From: JBBRHQ01 sp963781345
GTDB lineage: Bacteria; Actinomycetota; Thermoleophilia; Solirubrobacterales; 70-9
Reading direction: 5' to 3'
DNA: 64,000 bases
NCBI GenBank assembly: GCA_963781345.1
Contig: CAWAFQ010000003.1
Location: forward strand, 222,303-286,302
The translations under genes and the position numbers were made by a program. Shown piece after piece: positions 19,038 through 28,053 of this stretch. Position 1 is the stretch's first letter, and each line of letters begins with the position of its first letter. The notes beneath the pieces were generated by a model, which made no database searches, had not been told where the DNA came from, and saw only the letters and a program-made list of their open reading frames with translations.

Positions 19038-19607
19038 CTAGTGGCGAACCTGGCGTCCGGTCTTCGCCGCGGCCTTGCAGCCGGGGCCCCTCAGCCTGAA
19101 GGGCTCCGAGGAGGTGATGAATGGGGCTCCGCCGTTCTGGCTCTCCGAGGCCACTGCGACGACCCAGACCTTCCACCCATGACCCTTCGGGTGGCGCTTG
19201 CAGGGGTCGTTCGAGGTGCCCAGCTGGCCGCGAATCTCCGACGGCGGCGTCGACTTGCCGTGACAGCCGAAACCGTTGCCCGAGAAGGGTCCCTCGCACG
19301 AGAACGTGTCCGTGTTCGGCTCACCGTTGACGAAGCCGTCGGCGGTGTTGCTGAAGTAATCGACCTGGCGGTTCGAGACGATGCTGTAGGAGAGCACCGG
19401 CGCGTTGCAGAGGATCCTGTAGTCGAAGGTGTTCGGCTCGACGTTGGGATCAACGGCCGGATCGACCGCCTTCAGTTTTCCGCTACAGCCGATTACGCTG
19501 GCCGAGGCGCCGCCCGGCAGCGCCATGATCCCCAGGCACCCGGCCACGACTGCCAGTGCCATCACCGATCGCCGCGAGTGCGTCGAGCGGCGACTTCCTT
19601 CTCTCAT
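19038..19607 (-). CDS. Secreted protein of unknown function
   Basis: 189 residues from the ATG at 19607. It has an Arg-rich n-region, hydrophobic core MALAVVAGCLGIMALPGG and a predicted AxA cleavage (ASAS). The mature part has six Cys in CSGKLK, ILCNAP, SCEGPF, GCHGK, DPCKRHPKGHGW and PGCK contexts, suggesting disulfides and an extracellular location. It lies about 220 bases before the pstS start region on the same strand. I do not recognise the family. A frame extending to 20084 is not supported. Confidence 0.75.
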   Translation of the reverse strand: MREGSRRSTHSRRSVMALAVVAGCLGIMALPGGASASVIGCSGKLKAVDPAVDPNVEPNTFDYRILCNAPVLSYSIVSNRQVDYFSNTADGFVNGEPNTDTFSCEGPFSGNGFGCHGKSTPPSEIRGQLGTSNDPCKRHPKGHGWKVWVVAVASESQNGGAPFITSSEPFRLRGPGCKAAAKTGRQVRH

Positions 19608-19836
19608 CTTCAACACTTGGTGAGCTCCTTCGGAGTTGCGGTTTTGCCCTGCCTTGCATGGGCCGAGACGTGGAGATTCGGAGACAAGTCTCCGCGCCGC
19701 GGGGAGGGTCCATGTTGCGATCCCGTTTCCAGGGTGTAAAAAAGATGCAACAGAGCAGCAATGGGCAAGCGGCCCGGCGCAAGAGTCGGCATGATCCCCT
19801 CGGCCACGACGCCGGGGTCCCGGCCGAGGAGGAGAG

Positions 19837-21633
19837 ATGGAAGCCAGCACCACGAGCACCGCCGTCGGCGCCGAACTGGCCCCGATCGAGAACACGATCG
19901 CAGACCTCGCCGCCCGCGCCGCTGCGCGCCACGGCGACGCCGTCGCCATCCGCCACAAGGTGAGCGAGGGCGAGTGGGCCGAGCTGAGCTTCGCCGAGGT
20001 CGGCGGGATCGTCAGCGAGATCGCCCTCGGCCTGATCGAGCTCGGAGTCGAGACAGGGGATCGCGTCTGCATCCTCGCCGACACCAGCCCGGAGTGGACC
20101 TACGCGAGCCTCGCAGTATCGGCGGCCGGCGCCGTCGTCGTCCCGATCTACCCGACGAACTCGCCGAGGGAGTGCGAGTGGGTCGCGGGGAACTCCGGCG
20201 CCGTCGTCGCGATCTGCGAGAACGCCGCCCAGATCGCCAAGATCGAAGGGGTCCGCGGATCCCTTCCCGACCTGCGGGAGATCGTCAGCTTCAGCGACGG
20301 CGCCCCGGCCACGCTGGAGAACCTGCGCGAACGGGGTCGCGCCGGCGACCCGTCGGAGCTCGATCGCCGCGCCGCCGCCACCAGCCTCGACGACCCCTGC
20401 ATCTTCATCTACACCTCGGGCACGACCGGCCCGCCGAAGGGCTGCGTGCTCACCCACCTCAACTGCGCCTCGCTCGGGCCGATGGTCCACGAGCTCGACT
20501 TCATCGGCGACGACGAGGTCTCCTACCTGTTCCTGCCGCTCGCCCACGTCTTTGCCCAGACCGTCCAGATCGGCTCCTTCGAGGCCGGCGCGACGATCGT
20601 CTACTTCGGCGGCAACACGAAGGCGGTGATTCCCGAGCTGGCCGAGACCTCCCCCACCTACTTCCCATCGGTGCCGCGGATCTTCGAGAAGCTCTACACC
20701 CTCGTCACCTCACACGGCGAGCCCGCCGAGGTCGATGGCGCGGTCAAGGTCGGCCTGCGCGTGCGCGAACTCGAGGCCGCGGCCGAGGAGGTCTCCGCCG
20801 AGCTACGCGCGGCCTACGAGCAGGCCGACCGGGCGCTCTTCTCCAAGGTGCGCGCGATCTTCGGCGGCAGGGTCCGCCAGGCCGTCAGCGGCGCCGCACC
20901 GATCGCTCCCGAGATTCTCAGCTTCTTCCTCGCCAGCGGGGTCCCCGTTCTGGAGGGCTACGGACTGACCGAGACCACCGGCGTCGGCACGGTCAACACC
21001 CTTGACGCGCAGCGCGTCGGCACGGTCGGGCGGCCGCTGCCGGGGGTCGAGATCCGGGTCGCCTCCGACGGCGAGGTCCTGATGCGAGGGCCCAACGTCT
21101 TCCGCGAGTACTGGCGCAACCCCGAGGCGACCACCGAGGCCAAGGACTCCGAGGGCTGGCTCCACACCGGCGACCTCGGAGCTCTCGACGAGGACGGTTT
21201 CCTCTCGATCACCGGCCGCAAGAAGGACATCATCATCACCGCCGGCGGCAAGAACCTGACCCCGGCGAACATCGAGAACGACCTGAAGCAGTCGCGCTGG
21301 ATCTCACAGGCGATCATGCACGGTGATCGCCGACCCTTCCCGACGGCGCTGATCACGCTCGACGAGGATGAGATTCTGCCCTGGGCCAAGAAGCAGGGCC
21401 TGCCGGAGTCGATCCCGGCGCTCGCGCTCGAGCCGCGGGTGATCGAGATGATCCAGGCCGAGCTCGACCGCGCCAACTCCCACTACGCCCAGGTCGAGCA
21501 GATCAAGAAGTTCTTCATCCTCGAGCACGACCTGGCGCAGGAGACGGGCGAGCTGACGCCGACCCTGAAGGTGAAGCGAAACGTCATCAACGAGCGCTAC
21601 GCGGATCGCTTCGAGGCGCTGTACTCCGGCTGA
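19837..21633 (+). CDS. Long-chain acyl-CoA synthetase (AMP-forming)
   Basis: A 598-residue ANL-superfamily adenylate-forming enzyme that activates fatty acids to acyl-CoA. Core motifs: A3 IYTSGTTGPPKGC, SYLFLPLAHVFAQ, A5 GYGLTETTGVGT, A7 LHTGDLG, A8 GRKKDIIITAGGKNLTP, and the C-terminal catalytic Lys in LTPTLKVKRNVI. The organisation fits the FadD15/long-chain group. ATG at 19837 follows gaggagag. It is divergent from the secreted-protein gene at 19607, leaving a 229-base shared promoter region in which I see no clear operator. Confidence 0.92.
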   Translation: MEASTTSTAVGAELAPIENTIADLAARAAARHGDAVAIRHKVSEGEWAELSFAEVGGIVSEIALGLIELGVETGDRVCILADTSPEWTYASLAVSAAGAVVVPIYPTNSPRECEWVAGNSGAVVAICENAAQIAKIEGVRGSLPDLREIVSFSDGAPATLENLRERGRAGDPSELDRRAAATSLDDPCIFIYTSGTTGPPKGCVLTHLNCASLGPMVHELDFIGDDEVSYLFLPLAHVFAQTVQIGSFEAGATIVYFGGNTKAVIPELAETSPTYFPSVPRIFEKLYTLVTSHGEPAEVDGAVKVGLRVRELEAAAEEVSAELRAAYEQADRALFSKVRAIFGGRVRQAVSGAAPIAPEILSFFLASGVPVLEGYGLTETTGVGTVNTLDAQRVGTVGRPLPGVEIRVASDGEVLMRGPNVFREYWRNPEATTEAKDSEGWLHTGDLGALDEDGFLSITGRKKDIIITAGGKNLTPANIENDLKQSRWISQAIMHGDRRPFPTALITLDEDEILPWAKKQGLPESIPALALEPRVIEMIQAELDRANSHYAQVEQIKKFFILEHDLAQETGELTPTLKVKRNVINERYADRFEALYSG

Positions 21634-21649
21634 GCCCTGACCCTGACCG

Positions 21650-23032
21650 TCAGCGCAGGGGGCCGCGCTCGAAGACGTCGAAGTCGGTGCCGGAGTCGCC
21701 GGCGCTGAACTTGCCGAGCGAGGAGAACGCGACCCAGTGGCCATCGGCGGAGATCGCCGGCAGCTGGTGGTTGGACCCCGTTACCTGCTTACCCCGGGTG
21801 GTGATGCTGACCCGCCTGGTCGTCGTCTTGACACGGTCGCGCAGGTAGACGTCGCGACTCGGGTCGGTGTCGGAGGCGACCAGCGGCCCGTATGACTCGA
21901 AGGCGACGTAGCGGCCGTTGGCGGAGATCGCCGCCGGCGCGTCCTGGCCGCTGGCGAAGGGCACCTCCTGGCCGTCGGACCTCACGCTCAATCGCCCCAC
22001 CGCCCCGTTCTGCAGATCCTTCAGGTACACGTCGAAGGCGTTGTTGCTGTCCTCGGCCACGAACTTGCCGTAGATATCGGCGGTGAAGGCGACAAATCGC
22101 CCGTTGCCCGATATCACGGGCAACGAGTTGCTCTGGTTGCCGAGCGGGTCGGCCTCGCTGCCATCCGCCTTCAGGCTCGCCCGCACCGTCGTGCCCTGGC
22201 TCAGATTCCGCACGAATACGTCCGAGTCACCCTTGTTGTCGTAATCGGGATCGGCGGTCAGCTGGTCGTCGGTCGACTCGAACGCGACCACGTTGCCGTC
22301 GGCGGAGATGCTCGCGTCGGTACTCGCGCCGAAGGCAAACCCGTCGTCGGCGGTCTGGCTTCCGTTCGAGCGAATGCTGACGCGGACGGTCTGGCCGGTC
22401 TTCAGGTCGTGGCGGAAGACGTCGCTGAGCCCATTGGTGTCGGCGCCCACGAAGGGCCCCTCTGAGTCGAAGACGAGATAGCGGCCGTTGCCCGAGATCG
22501 CCGGCTGGCTGCTGTCATAGACGAGCTCGGAGCCGGCGGAGGTGACGCTTGCCCGGGTGAGCTTCCCGGTCTTCAGATCCTTGACGTATACGTCCTCGGT
22601 GCCGTTGGCGTCTGCAGCGACCATCGCGCGGTCGGAGACGAAGGCGACGTAGCGACCGTCGTCGGAGACCGAGGAGTCATCGGCGCTGGCCCCGGCGAAC
22701 TCCTTGCCGTTGGCGCGAACGCTGACCCGTCGCGTGCTGCCGGTCGTGCGGTCGTGGATGAAGACGTCATCGTCGAAGCCGTCATCGCCCTTGGTGAACT
22801 TGCCGACGGACTCGAAGGTGACGAAGCGGCCATTGCCCGAGACGGCTCCGCGATCGCTGTCGGAGTTGACCTCCTTGCCGTTGGAGCGGACGCTGACCCG
22901 CTTCGTCGTCGTCTTCAGCTTGTGAGGCTTGCCCACGGCGAGAGAAGCCAGCCCGCCGACCAGCAGCAGCACCGCGGCGACAGCGGCGAGTGTGAGTCTG
23001 TGGCTTCTGGTTTTCGGATCCCCGGCGTGCAT
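21650..23032 (-). CDS. Secreted TolB-like (PD40) beta-propeller protein
   Basis: About 460 residues starting MHAGDPKTRSH (ATG 23032). One N-terminal hydrophobic segment (LTLAAVAAVLLLVGGLASLAVG) acts as signal or anchor. The rest is built of repeats of ~50 residues with the pattern SxxGRYVAFxS...DVFVRDLxTGxTxRVSVRSNGxE, typical of WD40-like PD40 blades. At least seven blades can be counted, consistent with a closed propeller outside the membrane. No catalytic residues are evident; likely a binding or structural protein. Its 3' end is 16 bases from the convergent acyl-CoA synthetase gene. Confidence 0.85.
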   Translation of the reverse strand: MHAGDPKTRSHRLTLAAVAAVLLLVGGLASLAVGKPHKLKTTTKRVSVRSNGKEVNSDSDRGAVSGNGRFVTFESVGKFTKGDDGFDDDVFIHDRTTGSTRRVSVRANGKEFAGASADDSSVSDDGRYVAFVSDRAMVAADANGTEDVYVKDLKTGKLTRASVTSAGSELVYDSSQPAISGNGRYLVFDSEGPFVGADTNGLSDVFRHDLKTGQTVRVSIRSNGSQTADDGFAFGASTDASISADGNVVAFESTDDQLTADPDYDNKGDSDVFVRNLSQGTTVRASLKADGSEADPLGNQSNSLPVISGNGRFVAFTADIYGKFVAEDSNNAFDVYLKDLQNGAVGRLSVRSDGQEVPFASGQDAPAAISANGRYVAFESYGPLVASDTDPSRDVYLRDRVKTTTRRVSITTRGKQVTGSNHQLPAISADGHWVAFSSLGKFSAGDSGTDFDVFERGPLR

Positions 23033-23114
23033 GGCTGCTCTCCCCCAAAACAGCGTAGACGATCGCAAGTTGCGGCCCGAGGAAGGCTCTGGGCTCGAAC
23101 CGGCGCGGCGCGCG

Positions 23115-24182
23115 TCAGGACGACGCCGCAGACACGGCGGAGCCCTGCGATCGCAGCGCCCTGACCTCGGCCCAGGTCAGGAGGCGGCCGCTGGAGCGAT
23201 CGATCACCTTCAGCTGGACCGAGCGGAACGCATCGGCGACGCTGAGCACGGGGACGTCCTTGAAGATCTCGTTCTCATCGTGGGCTCGCTGGAGGTTGTA
23301 GTTCGGGACCCGGGCGCTGAGGTGATGGACGTGGTGGAGGCCGATGTTGCCGCTGAAGAACTGGAGGATCTTGGGGAGCTTCAGGTACGAGCTTCCCTGC
23401 AGGGCAGCATCGGCGTAGTCCCAGCCCTCCGAGCTCTCCCAGTAGACGTCCTCGAACTGGTGCTGGACGTAGAAGAGGAAGACCCCGGCGGTCCCGGCGA
23501 GGATCGCCGTCGGCATCTGCACGATCAGCCAGGCATCGACCCCGACCAGCCACCAGATGGCGCCGATGACCACGGCGAGGACGAGGTTGGTGATGATGAC
23601 GCTGTGTCGCTGCCGCGGCCGCTGGCGCTTCGACCAGATGCGCGGGCCGATCATCAGCGACCAGACCGGGCCGATCCCGAACATCACCAGCGGATTGCGG
23701 AAGAGGCGGTAGCCGAGCCGCTTCTTCCAGGAGCTCTCGAGGTACTCGTCGAGGGTGAGGGTCGGCACGTCTCCGGTTCCGCGCCGGTCGAGGTCCCCGG
23801 CGGTACCGTGATGAACCGCGTGGTTGTGGCGCCAGTTGCTGAACGGCTGGAAGACGAGGAAGCCGGTGAAGCGCCCGAGCCAGGTGTTGCCGCGTCTGGT
23901 CGGCATGAACGATCCGTGGGTGCAGTCGTGGAAGACGATGAAGGTGCGCAGAAGGAACCCGGCCGCCGGGATCGTCAGCGCCAGCGTGATCCAGACCGAG
24001 ATGCCGAGGCAGGCATACATCGCCACGGTCAGGACCAAGTAGGCAAGCACCGACGTGGCCAGGTCGCTGAGGATGCCGCGGAGCGAGGGGCGCTCGTAGG
24101 GCTCGACTGATTCGCGCCAGTACGGGCGATCCGGGCTCGGCGCGGCATCGGGCGCGGGTCTTGTCATCTGAGCACCGGTCAT
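23115..24182 (-). CDS. Membrane fatty acid desaturase
   Basis: 355 residues from ATG 24182 (MTGAQMTRPA). The three histidine boxes that hold the di-iron centre are HDCTHGS, HNHAVHH and HHVHH, in the order and spacing of acyl-lipid desaturases (DesA type). Hydrophobic helices lie at LATSVLAYLVLTVAMYACLG, WITLALTIPAAGFLL, VIITNLVLAVVIGAIWWLVG and IVQMPTAILAGTAGVFLFYV. It introduces a double bond into lipid acyl chains using O2 and an electron donor, probably to adjust membrane fluidity. The nearby acyl-CoA synthetase is on the other strand. No clear ribosome-binding site. Confidence 0.92.
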   Translation of the reverse strand: MTGAQMTRPAPDAAPSPDRPYWRESVEPYERPSLRGILSDLATSVLAYLVLTVAMYACLGISVWITLALTIPAAGFLLRTFIVFHDCTHGSFMPTRRGNTWLGRFTGFLVFQPFSNWRHNHAVHHGTAGDLDRRGTGDVPTLTLDEYLESSWKKRLGYRLFRNPLVMFGIGPVWSLMIGPRIWSKRQRPRQRHSVIITNLVLAVVIGAIWWLVGVDAWLIVQMPTAILAGTAGVFLFYVQHQFEDVYWESSEGWDYADAALQGSSYLKLPKILQFFSGNIGLHHVHHLSARVPNYNLQRAHDENEIFKDVPVLSVADAFRSVQLKVIDRSSGRLLTWAEVRALRSQGSAVSAASS

Positions 24183-24273
24183 GTGAAGTCGTTGCAACAC
24201 CGTCTCCGGTGAAGCAGCACCGGCGCAGGAGTTGAGTGCAGGGTAGCGGGGGATCAGGCGCGTGTGGGAGAGA

Positions 24274-24537
24274 TCAGGCCTGCAGCCGGAACATCAGCTG
24301 ATCGGAGTAGCACCAACTCCAGTCCTCGCCGGGCTCGGCTGAGCGGATTATCGGATGACCGCTGGCGCGGTGGTGGGCGCCGGCGTGGCGTCCCGGGGAG
24401 TTGTCACAACAGCCGATGTGCCCGCACGACTGGCACATCCGAAGATGCACCCAGCTCCCACCCGCTTCCAGGCACTCCTCGCAGCCCTCGACCACCGGCG
24501 GAAGGTCGAAGAACTGGATCGAATCGAGGTGGGAGCA
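24274..24537 (-). CDS. UBP-type zinc-finger protein, start unclear
   Basis: The frame reads NCSHLDSIQFFDLPPVVEGCEECLEAGG in two parts, then HLRMCQSCGHIGCCDNSPG and HAGAHHRASGHPIIRS, ending WCYSDQLMFRLQA. This is a complete zf-UBP fold: eight Cys/His ligands in the normal order. In bacteria such small proteins stand alone and their role is unknown. No ATG/GTG/TTG precedes the first ligand in frame: a TAG lies just upstream, and the first possible start (GTG at 24495) would remove the first Cys-His pair. A start-side indel or an unusual start codon is likely. Confidence 0.7.
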   Translation of the reverse strand, partial: CSHLDSIQFFDLPPVVEGCEECLEAGGSWVHLRMCQSCGHIGCCDNSPGRHAGAHHRASGHPIIRSAEPGEDWSWCYSDQLMFRLQA

Positions 24538-24684
24538 GTTGGCAGGCGTCCGGCGAGACTAGCCGACGCCCATCCACACGGCTGCGGCGCGGCACCGTCC
24601 TGGATCGAGGTCGCACAGCGACTCGAGGGCAGGACGGTGTGCGGGGGAGGCCGCCGGGTGGCCGGGACCGTACCCTGGAGGCAT

Positions 24685-25620
24685 ATGAGCGAGCACGACC
24701 GCCATCCAGCGGGGTCACCGGATTCCCGGCCGAACGCGATCGAGCTGCGGGGCCTGGTGAAGAGGTTCGGCCCGATTACCGCGGTTGACGGGCTCGACCT
24801 CGACGTGCCGGCCGGCATCTGCCTCGGCCTGCTCGGGCCCAACGGGGCCGGCAAGTCGACGACGATGCGGCTCCTTACCGGCCAGGCGATCGCCGACTCC
24901 GGTGAGCTGCGGGTGCTCGGGCACGAGCTTCCCGCAGACGCGAAGGCGGCGCGCGCCGAGATGGGGGTGGTGCCGCAGCTCGACAACCTCGACGTCGACG
25001 TCACCGTCGAGGAGAACCTCGCGGTCTTCGCCCGCCTCTACCGGGTCGCCGACGTGGCATCGGCGGTCGATCGCGCCCTCGCTCTGGCGCGACTGAGCGA
25101 CCGGCGAAAGGACGCGGTCGACGAGCTCTCGGGCGGCATGAGGCGAAGGCTGCTGCTCGCCCGCGGGCTCGTCCACGAGCCGCGGCTGGTCCTACTCGAC
25201 GAGCCCACCGTCGGCCTCGACCCCCAGATCCGCACCCAGATGTGGACGCTGATCGACGGGCTGCGCAACCGCGGGGTGACGATCCTGATGTCGACCCACT
25301 ACATCGAGGAGGCCGAGCGGCTCGCCGACGAGGTCGCGGTGATGGCGCACGGGAGGGTTATTGCGCGCGGCCACCCCGCCAAGCTGATCGTCGAGCACGC
25401 CGGCCGCGAGACCGCCGAGGTCTACGGCCCGCCCGACCGGCTGGCGGCGGTCCGCGCGGCTGCGGAGGCCGACGGTCTCCGCGTCCGCCCCGCTGGTCCG
25501 GCGATCGCGATCGTCGGCTCGGAGCGATCCGCAAACGGCTCGATTCCCCCGGACGCGGTGATGCGGGCGGCGTCGCTCGAGGATGTCTTCGTCATTCTCA
25601 CCGGCGAGGAGGCCGAGTGA
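24685..25620 (+). CDS. ABC transporter ATP-binding protein (DrrA/NodI-like)
   Basis: 311 residues. Walker A LGPNGAGKSTTMRLL, Q-loop VVPQLDNLDVDVTVEENL, signature DELSGGMRRRLLLARGL, Walker B LVLLDEPTVGLDPQ and switch STHYIEEAERLADE are all intact. The ~70-residue C-terminal domain is typical of the DrrA/NodI exporter group. It powers the permease encoded immediately downstream (GTGA overlap). ATG at 24685 follows ctggagg. Substrate unknown; related pairs export antibiotics, lipid-linked sugars or other hydrophobic compounds. Confidence 0.92.
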   Translation: MSEHDRHPAGSPDSRPNAIELRGLVKRFGPITAVDGLDLDVPAGICLGLLGPNGAGKSTTMRLLTGQAIADSGELRVLGHELPADAKAARAEMGVVPQLDNLDVDVTVEENLAVFARLYRVADVASAVDRALALARLSDRRKDAVDELSGGMRRRLLLARGLVHEPRLVLLDEPTVGLDPQIRTQMWTLIDGLRNRGVTILMSTHYIEEAERLADEVAVMAHGRVIARGHPAKLIVEHAGRETAEVYGPPDRLAAVRAAAEADGLRVRPAGPAIAIVGSERSANGSIPPDAVMRAASLEDVFVILTGEEAE

Positions 25621-26408
25621 GCGCCCCCGGCGAGGTCCGGATGGGTCGCCTCGAGCCGGCGGCGATCGCCGGGGTGATGAGCCGCGAGGTCGCGAACTTC
25701 CGCACCTTCTGGAAGGCGACGACCTTCTCGGCCCTGCTCGAGCCGACCATCTACCTGCTCGCCTTCGGCCTCGGCCTCGGGGCGACGATCGTCAGCGGCG
25801 TCGACGGGCTCAGCTACGTCGAGTTCGTCGGCACCGGGATGGTCGCGACCGCTGTCATCTTCTCCAGCGCACTGCCGGCGATGTTCGGGACCTTCGTCAA
25901 ACACCGCTTCCAGAGGACCTACGACGCGATCCTCGCAGCCCCCGTCGACGTCGAGGAGCTGGTCACCGCCGAGATGCTGTGGATCTCGCTTCGCGCCGGG
26001 GTCTTCGGCTGCTTCCCGCTGATCGTCTCCTTCGCCTTCGGCCTCGATCCGACCGCCGGGATGCTGCTGGTGCCCTTCTTCGGCTTCATCACCGCGCTCG
26101 GCTTCGCCGCCTTCGGGATCGCCGTCGCAGCCACGGTCGAGAAGATCGACCAGTTCAACTACGTGACCACCGTCGTCATCACCCCCCTCTTCCTCGTCGC
26201 CGGAACCTTCTTCCCGATCAACCAGCTCCCCACGGGCTTCCAGGTCGCGGCTCAGTTCAATCCGCTCTACCAGCTGGTCGAGCTGGTGCGCGGCGCCGCA
26301 TTCGGGTTCGAGGCGGTCGACCTGCTGCGCATCGCCGCCCTCCTCCTCTTCTCGCTCGCGATGTGGCGCCTCGCGGTGCGCAAGATGAGCACCCGGCTGA
26401 TCGACTGA
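25617..26408 (+). CDS. ABC-2 type transporter permease (NodJ/DrrB-like)
   Basis: 263 residues from the GTG that overlaps the stop of the ATPase gene. Six membrane helices are visible, including ALLEPTIYLLAFGLGLGATI, GMVATAVIFSSALPAMFG, GVFGCFPLIVSFAFG, GMLLVPFFGFITALGFAAFG and TPLFLVAGTFFPINQLP, with the ABC-2 family motif FPINQLP before the last extracellular segment. It forms the exporter channel together with the ATPase. The 3' end is duplicated in the repeat just downstream. Confidence 0.9.
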   Translation: MSAPGEVRMGRLEPAAIAGVMSREVANFRTFWKATTFSALLEPTIYLLAFGLGLGATIVSGVDGLSYVEFVGTGMVATAVIFSSALPAMFGTFVKHRFQRTYDAILAAPVDVEELVTAEMLWISLRAGVFGCFPLIVSFAFGLDPTAGMLLVPFFGFITALGFAAFGIAVAATVEKIDQFNYVTTVVITPLFLVAGTFFPINQLPTGFQVAAQFNPLYQLVELVRGAAFGFEAVDLLRIAALLLFSLAMWRLAVRKMSTRLID

Positions 26409-26470
26409 GGCAGACTCAGGCAGCTCCGTGCACCCGGCTGATCGACTGAGGAAGACTCAGGCCGCTCCGA
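26389..26470. repeat. Tandem ~41-bp duplication at the end of the permease gene
   Basis: The last codons and stop of the permease (gcacccggctgatcgactga) plus about 20 following bases occur twice in a row, at about 26389-26429 and 26430-26470, with three mismatches. Each copy holds a small ctgag...ctcag inverted repeat. The second copy runs into the 3' end of the convergent CBS gene. It looks like a local slippage duplication that may act as a shared terminator. Confidence 0.75.
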
Positions 26471-26873
26471 CGGCAAGCACCCGGGCGATATCGAGGGTGG
26501 AGACGACCCCGGCCGGCTCGCTCGAACCCGAACCAAGCACCAGCAGGTGGGTGACGTCGTGCTCGACCATCAGCTGGGCCGCGCGCTGCAGGGGATCTTC
26601 GGCCGAGACGGTGATCGGCTCGGTCCCGGCAATCTCAGCCGCGGTCTGTCCCGCCGATCCGAGCGAGATCGCCTCGATCAGGTCGAGGTCGGAGATCACT
26701 CCCCAGCCGTTCGCCGACGCCGAGGGCTTGAGATCGGAAACGACGACCGAGTGCACCTGCCGCTCGGCCATCAGCGCTGCCACGTCGGAGAGCGGGGTCT
26801 CGGGCGTGCAGGAGATGACACCCTCGGACATCACCTCTGAGACCGCGCCGGTCACTGCCTGGTTCTGGTTCAT
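26457..26873 (-). CDS. CBS-domain pair protein
   Basis: 138 residues made almost entirely of two CBS motifs: first half VMSEGVISCTPETPLSDVAAL...HSVVVSDL, second half EPITVSAEDPLQRAAQLMVEH...HLLVLGSG. Stand-alone CBS pairs bind adenine nucleotides and often act as energy sensors. It is the last gene of a three-gene minus-strand unit after the DUF2267 gene and a small basic ORF, an arrangement known around stress and dormancy genes in actinobacteria. A specific partner cannot be named. Confidence 0.88.
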   Translation of the reverse strand: MNQNQAVTGAVSEVMSEGVISCTPETPLSDVAALMAERQVHSVVVSDLKPSASANGWGVISDLDLIEAISLGSAGQTAAEIAGTEPITVSAEDPLQRAAQLMVEHDVTHLLVLGSGSSEPAGVVSTLDIARVLAVGAA

Positions 26874-26876
26874 CTT

Positions 26877-27032
26877 CTAGCGTCCCGCCTTCTTGGTTTC
26901 GTCGTGCTTGGCGATGCCGTGGCGGCCTCTGGGGCCGGCATTGCGGAATCGATTGCCGCGGATCAGCTTAATCGCCCGGCTGACCGGATTGGGGTCGCGG
27001 CTGCGCGATCTGGATTTCTGCTTGCGCAACAC
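26877..27032 (-). CDS. Small basic protein between the DUF2267 and CBS genes
   Basis: A 51-codon frame with GTG start at 27032, three bases after the DUF2267 stop, and TAG at 26877, three bases before the CBS ATG. The product is strongly basic (KQKSRSRSRDPNPVSRAIKL, ending RHGIAKHDETKKAGR) with about 18 Lys/Arg. Tight spacing on both sides supports a real coupled gene. No family is recognised; nucleic-acid binding is possible but unproved. Confidence 0.5.
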   Translation of the reverse strand: MLRKQKSRSRSRDPNPVSRAIKLIRGNRFRNAGPRGRHGIAKHDETKKAGR

Positions 27033-27035
27033 GGC

Positions 27036-27460
27036 TCAGCCTCCCGAGACGATTGACTTCAGGCCCTCGGGGAATGCCGCCTCGACGTCCTTCATCTCGC
27101 CTTCGGAGATGTGGCGGCTGAGAACACGGGCCGTTGCCGATGCCGCGTAGGAGGCCTCCGTCTCGCCGGCGAGCCCCCCTCCTCGGTGACTCGCTCGAGG
27201 AACGAGTCAATGTCGCGGTACGTCATCGGAGTGGCTGCCGGGCGCCAGTTCTCGTAGTAGATCCCGCGGATCAGGAGCGGCATCTGCGCCGCCAGCTGCG
27301 CCGCCTCCTCGACCGGGAGGCGGTCGCGGATCGCGTGCAGGCTGGCTCGAAGCGCCCGGTAGGCGAACTGCCGGTCGTCCGTCCCCAGCTCCTCGGCCAT
27401 GTCGTTTAGCCAGACATGCGCCTTCTCGACGCTGCGATCGATCATCTCCAACTCACTCAT
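27036..27460 (-). pseudogene. DUF2267 protein, one frameshift in a G run
   Basis: The N-terminal frame (MSELEMIDRSVEKAHVWLND...LRASLHAIRDRLPVEEAAQL...LLIRGIYYENWRP...) is a clear DUF2267 domain. At a run of six G on the minus strand (near 27178) the frame changes; the other frame continues GETEASYAASATARVLSRHI and FPEGLKSIVSGG, the normal end, with TGA at 27036. Total ~140 residues, normal for the family. DUF2267 is all-helical and of unknown function. The break in a homopolymer points to sequence error. Confidence 0.8.
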
Positions 27461-27640
27461 GGCCCGTTCCTTTGCCTTCCGTTCATTGCAGATTCCAGAT
27501 CCCGCGAGTGGGCGGTCTCCGTCAAAGTCACCGCAAGCCTACGGGGGCCAGGACGCGGCGGCATCCGGATTGCACCCCACTCCGAGTGTGGAATTCCACA
27601 CCCCCGCGAGGGCCGCGCGAGAGGCCTCTAGGCTCCTGCG

Positions 27641-28015
27641 ATGCGCTGGATCGTCGACGGGATGAACGTGATCGGGACCCGGCCCGACGGTTGGTGGAAG
27701 GATCGCCACGCTGCGATGGTGCGCCTGGTTGACCGCCTCGAGCGCTACTCGGCGGCGACCGGCGCCGAGATCACCGTCGTCTTCGAGCGGCCACCGTCGC
27801 CGCCGATCTCCTCGCCCGTGGTCGAGGTCGCCCACGCGCCGCGCCCCGGCCCCAACTCCGCCGATGACGAGATCATCCGCCGGCTCCGGGCCGACCCGAG
27901 CCCGGCCGAGGTCCGGGTTGTCACCTCCGACCTCGCGCTCGCCGACCAGGTGCGGTTCCTCGACGCGCTGGTCGAGCCGGCGGAGGCGTTTCGGCGGGAG
28001 ATCGAGGGCGACTAG
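27641..28015 (+). CDS. NYN-domain (YacP-like) putative ribonuclease
   Basis: 124 residues. The PIN-like NYN fold is indicated by MRWIVDGMNVIGTRPDGWW (first acidic residue), EITVVFERPP, the NSADDEIIRRL segment with paired acidic residues and VVTSDLALADQVRFL. The four conserved Asp positions expected for metal-dependent RNase activity are present. YacP/Rae1 relatives cleave mRNA on the ribosome, but that role is only an analogy here. Only an in-frame ATG at 27641 starts it; no strong ribosome-binding site precedes it, so the mRNA may be leaderless. Confidence 0.82.
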   Translation: MRWIVDGMNVIGTRPDGWWKDRHAAMVRLVDRLERYSAATGAEITVVFERPPSPPISSPVVEVAHAPRPGPNSADDEIIRRLRADPSPAEVRVVTSDLALADQVRFLDALVEPAEAFRREIEGD

Positions 28016-28053
28016 CGCGGACTCAGATCACGTGAGCACCTGCTCCGGAAGTT

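Noticed and set aside
19761..21005. Alternative frame overlapping the acyl-CoA synthetase
   Set aside because: Arginine-rich +1 shadow of the synthetase gene.
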